15,173 nucleotides of DNA, taken from positions 1 to 15,173 of the forward strand of contig DMNP01000391.1 of NCBI GenBank assembly GCA_003452695.1, written 5' to 3'. Below, one piece after another: positions 1 through 7,012 of the stretch. The notes beneath the pieces are model-generated. The model was not told the DNA's origin. It saw only the letters and a program-made list of their open reading frames with translations, and ran no database searches. The stretch is from Eggerthellaceae bacterium (GTDB lineage: Bacteria > Actinomycetota > Coriobacteriia > Coriobacteriales > Eggerthellaceae). Made by a program: the position numbers and the translations under genes. How positions within the stretch are numbered: the stretch's first letter is position 1; each line of letters opens with the position of its first letter.

Positions 1-481
1 TGACGCGGATGTCCTTGTTCATGGCAACCAGCATCTTGCGGATGGTCGCGGCCTGCTCGTCGGAAAGGGTGCCCACCTCTATCTTGGTAATCTTGGTAAC
101 GCCTTCCACCAAGTTGGCCACGTCGTCGCCGAATCGCTCGACCACGTCCTCGCGCGATACGTCGGTGTCCTCGATAGTGTCATGCAGCAGGGCCGCGGCA
201 ATAGTCTCCGCATCCATGTGAAGGCTGGCCAGGATGATGGCCACCTCCACGGGATGCGCGATGAACGGCTCGCCGCTCTTGCGCTTCTGGCCCGCGTGCG
301 CGGCGTCGGCGAAGGCGAACGCCTCGGCCAGCATGTTCTCCTCGTCCTCGCCAAGGTAGGTGCTGCACATGTCCTGCAGATAGGCAAATCGCTCGGCGGG
401 CGTCTTGCCCTGCGCCGCGCCGAAACCGTGTTCGTGGGCGGCCGTCGTCGATGCCTGCTCGATTACGTCCTTGTACGCCAT
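1..481 (-). CDS. relA: RelA/SpoT-family (p)ppGpp synthetase/hydrolase, N-terminal part
   Basis: This is the N-terminal 160 residues of a Rel/Spo homologue; the rest lies beyond the left edge. In the family this region is the Mn2+-dependent HD domain that hydrolyses (p)ppGpp, followed by the synthetase and regulatory ACT/TGS domains. Visible HD motifs are RKSGEPFIAHPVEV (residues 67-80, His76), AALLHDTIEDT (96-106, His100-Asp101, Glu104-Asp105) and GVTKITKIE (127-135), then RKMLVAMNKDIRV up to the edge. The hydrolase residues seen so far are intact, so a bifunctional long Rel is more likely than a synthetase-only enzyme, although the synthetase domain cannot be seen. The ATG is well placed: AAGGAGGA at 495-488 precedes it by six bases. 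The gene is divergent from the c-di-GMP gene at 787 and has its own promoter near 520-528. Confidence 0.93.
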   Translation of the reverse strand, partial: MAYKDVIEQASTTAAHEHGFGAAQGKTPAERFAYLQDMCSTYLGEDEENMLAEAFAFADAAHAGQKRKSGEPFIAHPVEVAIILASLHMDAETIAAALLHDTIEDTDVSREDVVERFGDDVANLVEGVTKITKIEVGTLSDEQAATIRKMLVAMNKDIRV

Positions 482-519
482 GCGCGCTCCTCCTTCCAGG
501 GCTAGAGATATGACCTGTT

Positions 520-528
520 ATTGTATCA
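520..528 (-). promoter_or_regulatory. extended -10 promoter of relA
   Basis: On the minus strand the sequence reads TGATACAAT, an extended -10 (TGn plus TACAAT, five of six consensus bases). No good -35 sits at 17 bases; TTGCGG lies 19 bases upstream. Transcription would start near 513, giving a leader of about 32 bases that contains the strong ribosome-binding site of relA. Confidence 0.55.
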
Positions 529-713
529 CGGGCCGTGGCGATTACCGCAAAGCGCTCTGGATGAGCCCTCCGTTCGCAACAACAAGGGTTATTGCCCGCA
601 CGCCGGCCGGCGCGCGGGGCGGGAAACGGCGCAGAGGCCTTTCGAGCCGTCTTGCCCACTTGGGCCAGATGGACCATTTTATGCGCGTCTTTGTTACTTT
701 AACATGTACGACG

Positions 714-742
714 TTGCCATATTGTAAGCCATCACGTACGCT
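714..742 (+). promoter_or_regulatory. candidate sigma70-type promoter of the c-di-GMP gene
   Basis: TTGCCA at 714-719 (five of six bases of TTGACA) is followed after exactly 17 bases by TACGCT at 737-742, which keeps the TAnnnT core. The predicted start near 749 gives a leader of about 38 bases with GGAGG at 776-780. This is too short to hold a c-di-GMP riboswitch. The -10 is weak. Confidence 0.4.
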
Positions 743-786
743 TCAGGCTCTGCAAACATTTCGGGGGTGGGAAGCGGAGGCCTGTG

Positions 787-3700
787 ATGGACCCTGTTCT
801 CTTTCGCAGCTACAAGGACCGCCTGCACATGGACACCGATCATGCACCCAGTGGCATAATCGTGTACTTCGCCGATGGCGACCAAGAAATAATCCATGCC
901 AACCAATACGTGTTAAACCTGTTCGAGTGCGATTCGGTGAAAGAGTTCCTGCAGCTTACGAACGGAAACTTCCGCGGCATCGTGCACGAAGAAGACCTGG
1001 ATGCCGTGGAGGACAGCATCCAGGGACAAACGGAATCGAACGGAGGCGTGCGGCACATCTACTACCGCATCCGGACCAAGACAGGCAAGACGATAAGCAT
1101 CGAGGACTACGGGCGCATCGTGGAGAACCCGGCCGATGCCCCCTGCGCAAGCAACGACGAGAATCGGCCGGTGCTCCACGCCTTCGTCAACAAGGTGGAA
1201 AAGGGAGGCTCGGTGGACTGGCTGACCGGGCTACCCGACATGGAGCGCTTCGTGCAAACAGCGAAGCTGGGTGCGCAGGTCATCGTTTCGCGCGGGGAAA
1301 AACCGACCATCATGGCGCTCGACCTCATCGGGCTCAAAGCATACAACGCCCAGTACGGACGCGACCAAGGAGACGAGCTGCTGCGCCTGTTCGCGAACAC
1401 CCTACGCGCGCATTTCGGTGGCGAGGCATGCTCGCGGTTCGGCGAGGACCACTTCTATGTGTATGCATCGGAATATGGCCTGGAAGAGCGGATGAACAGG
1501 CTGTTCGCCGACTTCGAACATTCAGGCGGTCACGTAACGCTGCCCATACGCGCAGGTGCATACGTGTGCGAGCCGGGGGACGACATAGTGCAAGTGGCCA
1601 TAGACCGCGCCAAGATGGCGTGCGATTTGGACAGAAAGACCTGGCGATCGCATCTGGTCTGGTTCAACAGCGACATGCGCAAAGACGAGCAAATGCGGAT
1701 ATATGTGCTGGAATACCTGGAGCAGGCCATAGCCAACAAGTGGCTGCGCCCCTACTACCAGGCCATCGTGCGCTCTGCAACCGGGGACCTATGCGGCGAA
1801 GAGGCGCTCGCCCGCTGGATAGACCCCACGTACGGCACGTTGTCCCCAGCGCAGTTCATCCCAGTATTGGAGGAATCGGGGCTCATTCACAAAGTCGACT
1901 TGCACATGTTGGACTGCGTGTTGGCCGATATGGCCGAAAAGCACCGCAACGGCGTGGACGAAGTGCCAGTATCGGTGAATTTTTCCCAGCTAGACCTCGA
2001 CCAGTTCGACATTGCAGACGAGCTTGCCCGCAGGGCAGACGCGGCGGGCGTGCCGCGAGCGCTTATAAGCGTGGAGTTCACGGAATCCACCGCCAGCCGA
2101 AATCCGCAGCAACTGAAAAGGCAGCTGGAGGCCCTTCACCAAGCGGGGTTCGATGTGTGGATGGACGATTTCGGCAGCGGGTTCTCGTCCTTGAACATCC
2201 TCGAGGAGTTCGACTTCGACCTGATAAAGCTGGACATGGATTTCGTCCGCCGGACGGACAACGCTCGCGCCCGCGATGTTATCGCCGGCGTCGTGCAAAT
2301 TGCCAAGAAGCTGGGCATGGGCGTACTCGCCGAAGGCGTTGAAACCGAGGACCAGGCCGTGTTCCTGGAAGCGGTTGGGTGCGGATTGCAGCAGGGCTAT
2401 CTGTATTCGAAGCCGCAGAGTCTGGAAAGCGTTATGGACCGTTTCAAGAACAACGTCGGCATCAGGCGCGAATCGCTGCACGAAAACCCGTACTGGAAAG
2501 CCATCAACCGCGTGAGCCTCTCGGAAATAGCGACGGGAAACTTCGATGGATACACCCCCGATGCGGTACGACAAGAATATCCAGCAGGCATACTGGAATG
2601 CCGCGAGGGTTCGTGGCGCATACTGCGCGCAAACGACGTGTATCGGCGATTCCTGGAAAAAGTCGGCTTCGTTTCCGCCGATTTCTCGACCCTGAAGGCC
2701 ATTCCGCTCGAAAGGGAGCTAGACGACGAATTCCTGAACGCCATCGAGCGCTGCTCGCAATCCGACGGCTGGGAGCAGATAGCAAGCCACCTGGAATATG
2801 GAACGGGAATGCATTACCGCGTGAAGAAGCTGGTCTCTACGGAAAAGGCCGACGCCTATCTCGTTGCAGCAGAGCCCACGACGTTCGGAGCGGGGCTTGG
2901 CTTGTACGGCGACCTGCCCGTCGCCTATGCAGTCTTCTACGTAACCCTGAACGAGGCGCGCGACGAGGTGATCAACGCCGAATACGTGTTCGCCAACGAG
3001 ACCTATTGCGAATGGGGAGGCTACGACCAAGAATCGATAATCGGCCGCTCGTTCTTCGAGATAGACGAAAACGCCAGCAGCAGATGGTATCCCTATTGCT
3101 TTCGCGCGGTCGCCCTCGGCGAAACCGTGCACGACACCATATTCAGCCCCGAAACCGGCTTCTGGCTCAGCTTTATCGTGGCGCCTTCGCCCGTTCTGAA
3201 CTGCTGCGTGTTCGCCTTCGACATCGCCGACGATGCGCAACGCAACTACGACGGACTGCGCTCGAAACACGATGCAACATCCCGGGTTATAAACATGTTG
3301 AACAAGGTCGGCCGCGAACAGGATTTCGCAACGGCCGTGAACTGCACCTTGGAAACGCTGGCAAACATCGTGCATCCCGACCGCATCTGCATATTCGAAA
3401 TCGACGGCACGCGCACCCGCAACACCTTCGAATGGTGCGCGGAGGGCATTGCGCCGGAAATCGACCACTGGCAGGACCGGCGAGCGGACGAACTCGCAGA
3501 ATGGACGGGCTACCTGGAAGAATCGCATATCGTTATGCTGCACGATATTGCCGATTTGCTGGAGGTCAATGAAAAGGCGCATCGGTGGTTGGCAAACCGC
3601 GGGGTGAAGCGCCTGCTGTCGGCGCCGTTCTATGCCAACGGCCAACTCGTGGGATACCTGAACATCGATAACTTCCGCATAAAAGGCGAGATGGACGTAG

Positions 3701-4695
3701 CGCAGATGCTTGAAAGCGTGTCCACGTTTCTCGGCTCCCGCATCGCGCATCACAAAATCGTGGACAAGCTGCAATGGTCCAGCTCGCACGATGCTCTGAC
3801 AGGCCTGCCGAACCGCCTGGGATCAGATCGGGCCATAGCCCAGAAAATTGCCGCGAACCCCGATGCCCCCTACGTGCTGGCCTTGTTGGACATCGACAAC
3901 TTCAAGACCCTCAACGACCTGTATGGGCACCGCACGGGCGACGAGGCGCTGAAATCCCTCGCCCGCCTTATGCAGAGCGTCTTTCCCGACACAGCCGCCC
4001 TGGGCCGCAACGGCGGCGACGAGTTCCTGGTGTTCCTGGCAGGGAAGGACGCCGATTGCGCCGACGATCTGCTTGGCAAGTTCATGCAAGCCGAGCTCTC
4101 GTGCGAACACGACGGCATTCGCCACAGGCTTTTCACGTCGCTGGGATACGCGAGGGTTCCCGACGATGCCGGCACCTTGGCAAGCGCCTACACGTTGGCA
4201 GATGCCGCCCTGTACTCCGTGAAGTTGGCGGGTAAGCACGGGTACCGGCGCTATGCGCCCGAAATAGAAACACAGTACCGCTCGCAGTTGGGATTCACGC
4301 CACGCGACATCGCCGAAAACGTTCCCGGGGCTATCATCGTCCATCGCGCGGGTGGCGATGGGGAAATCCTGTTCGCCAACGACGAGCTGGTGGAGATGTT
4401 CGAATGCGACGGCTTGGCCGATTTCATGGAGCTTTGCGGCGGCTCGTTCAGGGGCATGGTGCACCCCGACGATGCCGTGCACGTGTACGAGGCAAGCTTA
4501 AGACAACTAGGCCTGGACGACGTGGGGGGAAAGGACTTCATTAACTACCGCATCATCACCAAGACCGGCAAAGTGCGCAACGTTGCCGACAACGGCCGGC
4601 TCGTGGACATAGAGGGAATCGGCAAGGTATTCTACGTGCTGATAATCGACCGAGACGAACGCGACGCCGCAATCGCCCAAGAAGATGGCCAATAG
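787..4695 (+). CDS. multidomain c-di-GMP cyclase/phosphodiesterase (PAS-GGDEF*-EAL-PAS-PAS-GAF-GGDEF-PAS)
   Basis: This 1302-residue protein has no signal peptide or membrane helix, so it should be cytoplasmic. Domains in order: PAS (about 18-112); a degenerate GGDEF domain (about 143-295) with GEDHF at 219-223 in place of GGDEF; an EAL phosphodiesterase domain (about 305-553) with EAL at 339-341, Asn398, Glu430, DDFGSG at 460-465, Lys481, AEGVE at 515-519 and QGYLYSKP at 536-543; two PAS-like regions (about 590-700 and 705-815); GAF (about 830-990); a GGDEF cyclase domain (about 1000-1158) with DALTGLPNR, LDIDNFKTLND and intact GGDEF at 1076-1080; and a C-terminal PAS (1179-1290) resembling the N-terminal one. 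By family knowledge the EAL domain should cleave c-di-GMP to pGpG and the second GGDEF should make c-di-GMP from GTP. The first GGDEF probably only binds GTP or regulates EAL. GGAGG at 776-780 is six bases from the ATG at 787 but only three from the in-frame GTG at 784, so the ATG was chosen. Confidence 0.93.
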   Translation: MDPVLFRSYKDRLHMDTDHAPSGIIVYFADGDQEIIHANQYVLNLFECDSVKEFLQLTNGNFRGIVHEEDLDAVEDSIQGQTESNGGVRHIYYRIRTKTGKTISIEDYGRIVENPADAPCASNDENRPVLHAFVNKVEKGGSVDWLTGLPDMERFVQTAKLGAQVIVSRGEKPTIMALDLIGLKAYNAQYGRDQGDELLRLFANTLRAHFGGEACSRFGEDHFYVYASEYGLEERMNRLFADFEHSGGHVTLPIRAGAYVCEPGDDIVQVAIDRAKMACDLDRKTWRSHLVWFNSDMRKDEQMRIYVLEYLEQAIANKWLRPYYQAIVRSATGDLCGEEALARWIDPTYGTLSPAQFIPVLEESGLIHKVDLHMLDCVLADMAEKHRNGVDEVPVSVNFSQLDLDQFDIADELARRADAAGVPRALISVEFTESTASRNPQQLKRQLEALHQAGFDVWMDDFGSGFSSLNILEEFDFDLIKLDMDFVRRTDNARARDVIAGVVQIAKKLGMGVLAEGVETEDQAVFLEAVGCGLQQGYLYSKPQSLESVMDRFKNNVGIRRESLHENPYWKAINRVSLSEIATGNFDGYTPDAVRQEYPAGILECREGSWRILRANDVYRRFLEKVGFVSADFSTLKAIPLERELDDEFLNAIERCSQSDGWEQIASHLEYGTGMHYRVKKLVSTEKADAYLVAAEPTTFGAGLGLYGDLPVAYAVFYVTLNEARDEVINAEYVFANETYCEWGGYDQESIIGRSFFEIDENASSRWYPYCFRAVALGETVHDTIFSPETGFWLSFIVAPSPVLNCCVFAFDIADDAQRNYDGLRSKHDATSRVINMLNKVGREQDFATAVNCTLETLANIVHPDRICIFEIDGTRTRNTFEWCAEGIAPEIDHWQDRRADELAEWTGYLEESHIVMLHDIADLLEVNEKAHRWLANRGVKRLLSAPFYANGQLVGYLNIDNFRIKGEMDVAQMLESVSTFLGSRIAHHKIVDKLQWSSSHDALTGLPNRLGSDRAIAQKIAANPDAPYVLALLDIDNFKTLNDLYGHRTGDEALKSLARLMQSVFPDTAALGRNGGDEFLVFLAGKDADCADDLLGKFMQAELSCEHDGIRHRLFTSLGYARVPDDAGTLASAYTLADAALYSVKLAGKHGYRRYAPEIETQYRSQLGFTPRDIAENVPGAIIVHRAGGDGEILFANDELVEMFECDGLADFMELCGGSFRGMVHPDDAVHVYEASLRQLGLDDVGGKDFINYRIITKTGKVRNVADNGRLVDIEGIGKVFYVLIIDRDERDAAIAQEDGQ

Positions 4696-4832
4696 CGCCG
4701 CCCCACCCAGATAGAGCGGGGCAAGCACACAGCAACCGTAAATCGAACGCGCCTGCCGACGCGGAACAATGCAGTTGGGAGGCCAAGCAGGGCGGCCTGC
4801 GGAATCTAGGCCGGCGTAATCATGCGCCATCC

Positions 4833-4855
4833 AAAAATCGCCGGATGGGTCCGGC
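4833..4855 (-). terminator. Rho-independent terminator of the prenyl synthase gene
   Basis: On the minus strand a perfect six-base stem GCCGGA / TCCGGC with loop CCCA (4855-4840) is followed by GA and five T residues (4837-4833). It lies about 43 bases after the stop codon of the prenyl synthase. The stem is short but GC-rich. The rest of the 202-base convergent gap 4696-4897 holds two weak inverted repeats without T-runs and no gene. Confidence 0.65.
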
Positions 4856-4897
4856 TGCCTTTCGTGGACATAGCGCGTCTCTCAACCGGGCCGTACG

Positions 4898-5950
4898 CTA
4901 CTTCAGGCGGCTGACGAACCAGTCGGCCATGGATATGAGCAGCTCGCGTGCAGGGGACGGCTCGATCATATCTATCAGGCGGTTCTTTGCGATGCTCGTC
5001 AGGTTCTCGGCATAGTTGCGCGCGTAGTCGATGCTGCCCGACTTTTGCATGATGTCCACCGCCTCGTCCAGATCGGCAGCGTCTTTCGTGTGCGACGAGA
5101 GCAGCTGGATCAGCCGCGAGCGTTCGGACTCGCTCAAGTTCTGCAGCGCATGCACCACCACAAGCGTCCGCTTGCCTTCGGTGATGTCGTCGCGAAAACC
5201 CTTCTTGGTGGATTCCGCCTTGCCGACAAGGTTCAGCAGGTCGTCTTGAATCTGGAACGCCAGCCCGGTATCCAGGCCGTAATTGCGCAAGCCCTCTATC
5301 TGGGTTTCGGTGCCCCCGCCTATGATGGCGCCGATGGCAAGCGGGACCGCGCCCGAATAGTGCGCTGTCTTGCAGGTGGCCATGACAAGATAGTCCTCGG
5401 GGGCTATGTCGTAGCGGCCGTCGCGCGCCCAGCCGATGTCGAGCGCCTGGCCCTCTATGGTGCGCCGCGTCATGTCGATGAGCTCGGTCAGCACGCGCAC
5501 TTTGGTATCGTTGTCCAGGTCGGGGTCCTTCACCACCGTGCCGTTTACCAGCTGCAGGCCCAAATCGCCCATGTTGATGGCAAGGCCCAGGCCCTCCCTC
5601 AGGTGCAGGCAGGGCTCGCCCCGGCGAAGCTCGGCCTCGTCGGCAATATCGTCGTGAATAAGGGCCGCGGTGTGGAAATGCTCGATGGCCGCTGCGGCGC
5701 TCAGGGCGCGCTCGGGCGATCCGCCAACCGCCATGCAGGCTGCAAAGCAGATGAGCGGACGATGCCGCTTGCCCCCGTTGCGGCTGAACTCGAGCATCGG
5801 AGTGTACAGGTATCGGTCCATGTCGGGATGGCTGCCTTTGGGAATGAACGCATTAACGGCGCTGCCCACATCCGCAGCGCACCGGTCCAGATACTCCTCG
5901 AAGGTCGTCGGCCTGTTTTCTGGTTTCAGCAGTTCTTCGAAATCGATCAT
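4898..5950 (-). CDS. trans-polyprenyl diphosphate synthase (GGPP/longer-chain type)
   Basis: This 350-residue soluble enzyme belongs to the isoprenyl diphosphate synthase family, which condenses isopentenyl diphosphate onto an allylic diphosphate. The motifs run in the expected order: GGKRHRP (59-65), the substrate-binding GKxxRP region; HDDIADEAELRRGEP (99-113), the first Asp-rich motif DDxxD with its following arginines; CKTAHYSG (193-200); QDDLLN (235-240), the second Asp-rich motif; and DDITEGKRT (254-262). In the second motif the last Asp is Asn (DDLLN). The residues four and five before the first motif are Ala95 and Ala96. Small residues there generally allow products longer than C15, so GGPP or a menaquinone/undecaprenyl-type chain is inferred. 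The ATG has an AGGGAAG-like ribosome-binding site and its own promoter. It is transcribed alone, convergent with the c-di-GMP gene. Exact chain length cannot be read from sequence. Confidence 0.9.
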   Translation of the reverse strand: MIDFEELLKPENRPTTFEEYLDRCAADVGSAVNAFIPKGSHPDMDRYLYTPMLEFSRNGGKRHRPLICFAACMAVGGSPERALSAAAAIEHFHTAALIHDDIADEAELRRGEPCLHLREGLGLAINMGDLGLQLVNGTVVKDPDLDNDTKVRVLTELIDMTRRTIEGQALDIGWARDGRYDIAPEDYLVMATCKTAHYSGAVPLAIGAIIGGGTETQIEGLRNYGLDTGLAFQIQDDLLNLVGKAESTKKGFRDDITEGKRTLVVVHALQNLSESERSRLIQLLSSHTKDAADLDEAVDIMQKSGSIDYARNYAENLTSIAKNRLIDMIEPSPARELLISMADWFVSRLK

Positions 5951-5984
5951 GCGTCTTCCCTTGCTCGCACATTACATCTGCGAG

Positions 5985-6012
5985 ATTATACTTGAGCCGC
6001 GGACGCTGTGCA
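5985..6012 (-). promoter_or_regulatory. promoter of the prenyl synthase gene
   Basis: A perfect TATAAT lies on the minus strand at 5990-5985. A four-of-six -35 candidate, TGCACA, lies at 6012-6007 with a 16-base spacer. The predicted start near 5978 gives a leader of about 28 bases carrying the ribosome-binding site. Confidence 0.65.
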
Positions 6013-6054
6013 TGTGGAAAGACGGGGGCGAGGCGCATCTGCAAGCGAACTGCA

Positions 6055-6063
6055 TGCTACTAT
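6055..6063 (+). promoter_or_regulatory. extended -10 for a leaderless transcript of the peptidoglycan-binding gene
   Basis: TGCTACTAT is an extended -10 (TGn plus TACTAT). Six bases, GGGCGC, separate it from the ATG at 6070, so the expected transcription start is the A of the start codon. No Shine-Dalgarno sequence lies in front of the gene and no -35 was recognised, which an extended -10 can tolerate. Confidence 0.5.
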
Positions 6064-6069
6064 GGGCGC

Positions 6070-6984
6070 ATGGCTATGATAGAGACAATTACCCCGGGCG
6101 ATGCCGGCGCCGCCGTCGAAGACGTGCAGCGCAGGCTCGTTACAATCGGCCTGCTAGACGAACAGGAGGCGGATGGCAAATACGGCCAGGTTACGGCTGG
6201 GGCCATCCGCACCTTCCGCAAGCAGAACGGCCTTGGCGATGGCGATGGCGTGGACTCGAAGACCTGGGCTGCGCTCGTGGACGCATCGTACAACATCGGC
6301 GACCGCACGCTGTACCTGCGCATGCCCCATTTCCACGGCAACGACGTGTTGCAACTGCAGCGCGCTTTGGGAGCCCTCGGATTCCCCACGGGGCGCGAGG
6401 ACGGCATCTTCGGGGCGTTCACCGAGGACGGCGTGCGCAAGTTCCAACGCAACATGGGCCTGCCATCCGACGGCATCGTGGGGGCATACACCTTCCAGGC
6501 CATCCGCAACCTGCATCATTCGTGGGAGGGCAAACCGCCCGTGCCCATGCAGCTGAACCTGGGGTTCGCACGCGCCTCGGACGTCTTGGAAAAGAACGCA
6601 CTGTGCCTGTTCGGAACAGACGACTTCACTCGGGGCGTAGCGTCGCGCATGTCCAACCTCTCCATTGCCACCAACCCCGCTTCGAAGATCGTCAGCGCCG
6701 ATTCGCTCCTGGTGCCGCCCGACGAGAGCATGCTGCTCGTGCGCCTGGTGCTGCCCGGCGAGCAATCTGCCACCGAGCGGATTCCCCGCGTGTGCTTCGC
6801 GCCCGACGAGACGCTTGCCCTGCGCATGGCGCCGGCGATAAACGCGGCCTACCGCAAGACCAACCCGCGCATCATGGTCGAGCTTCCCGGCACGACGTGG
6901 GAAGACGCGGGGGAGGCGCGATCGATGCAGCACTATGCCATCACGCTGCTCGATGCCCTGTGCGGCGCCCTGGAACGCCGCTAG
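6070..6984 (+). CDS. protein with two peptidoglycan-binding (PG_binding_1) domains, no export signal
   Basis: This 304-residue protein contains two PG_binding_1-type three-helix repeats. The first, about 8-72, has DAGAAVEDVQRRL, DGKYGQVTAGAIRTFRKQNGL and VDSKTWAAL (wording as in the family). The second, about 85-148, has HGNDVLQLQRALGALGF, DGIFGAFTEDGVRKFQ and DGIVGAYTFQAI. A C-terminal domain of about 145 residues (160-304) follows that I do not recognise; it shows no clear zinc ligands of an Amidase_3 domain. The N-terminus MAMIETITPGD is neither a signal peptide nor a membrane anchor. Two such domains in an apparently cytoplasmic protein recall mycobacterial CwlM, which regulates peptidoglycan precursor synthesis; this is analogy only. 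ATG 6076 is an alternative start. The 3' end faces the lysozyme gene, with 28 bases between stop codons. Confidence 0.85.
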   Translation: MAMIETITPGDAGAAVEDVQRRLVTIGLLDEQEADGKYGQVTAGAIRTFRKQNGLGDGDGVDSKTWAALVDASYNIGDRTLYLRMPHFHGNDVLQLQRALGALGFPTGREDGIFGAFTEDGVRKFQRNMGLPSDGIVGAYTFQAIRNLHHSWEGKPPVPMQLNLGFARASDVLEKNALCLFGTDDFTRGVASRMSNLSIATNPASKIVSADSLLVPPDESMLLVRLVLPGEQSATERIPRVCFAPDETLALRMAPAINAAYRKTNPRIMVELPGTTWEDAGEARSMQHYAITLLDALCGALERR

Positions 6985-7012
6985 ATTCCCTGCCCGCAGC
7001 TCGGCGCTTGTC

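Larger units (their letters stand above)
482..786. promoter_or_regulatory. divergent intergenic control region, relA / c-di-GMP gene
   Basis: These 305 bases contain no convincing gene. They hold the relA promoter (minus, 520-528), a candidate promoter for the c-di-GMP gene (plus, 714-742), a GC-rich stretch around 600-630 and a short palindrome, GCCCA-CT-TGGGC, at 654-665 lying between the two promoters. The palindrome could be an operator, but five-base arms are too short to support that alone. Confidence 0.5.

Noticed and set aside
609..623. A 15-base match (GGCGCGCGGGGCGGG) to dispersed repeat copy A.
   Set aside because: Possibly a decayed copy, but it is short and of low-complexity G/C composition, and the flanks match poorly.
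720..786. A c-di-GMP riboswitch in the leader of the c-di-GMP gene.
   Set aside because: The likely leader is about 38 bases and the conserved GEMM motifs are absent.
405..2342. Long open frames overlapping the large genes, for example plus 405-2342, minus 2719-3789, plus 9103-10941 and minus 12809-14326.
   Set aside because: They lie inside well-supported genes in other frames, have Arg/Ala/Pro-rich composition without motifs, and are expected in GC-rich coding DNA.
4700..4722. Inverted repeat GCCCC / GGGGC just after the c-di-GMP gene, and a second, CGGCCT / AGGCCG, at 4793-4813.
   Set aside because: Neither is followed by a T-run on the plus strand and the loops are 9-13 bases, so they are weak as intrinsic terminators.
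6962..6981. GCGGCG / CGCCGC hairpin at the end of the peptidoglycan-binding gene as terminator of the lysozyme gene.
   Set aside because: It has no T-run on either strand and lies inside coding sequence; it may be codon-driven.
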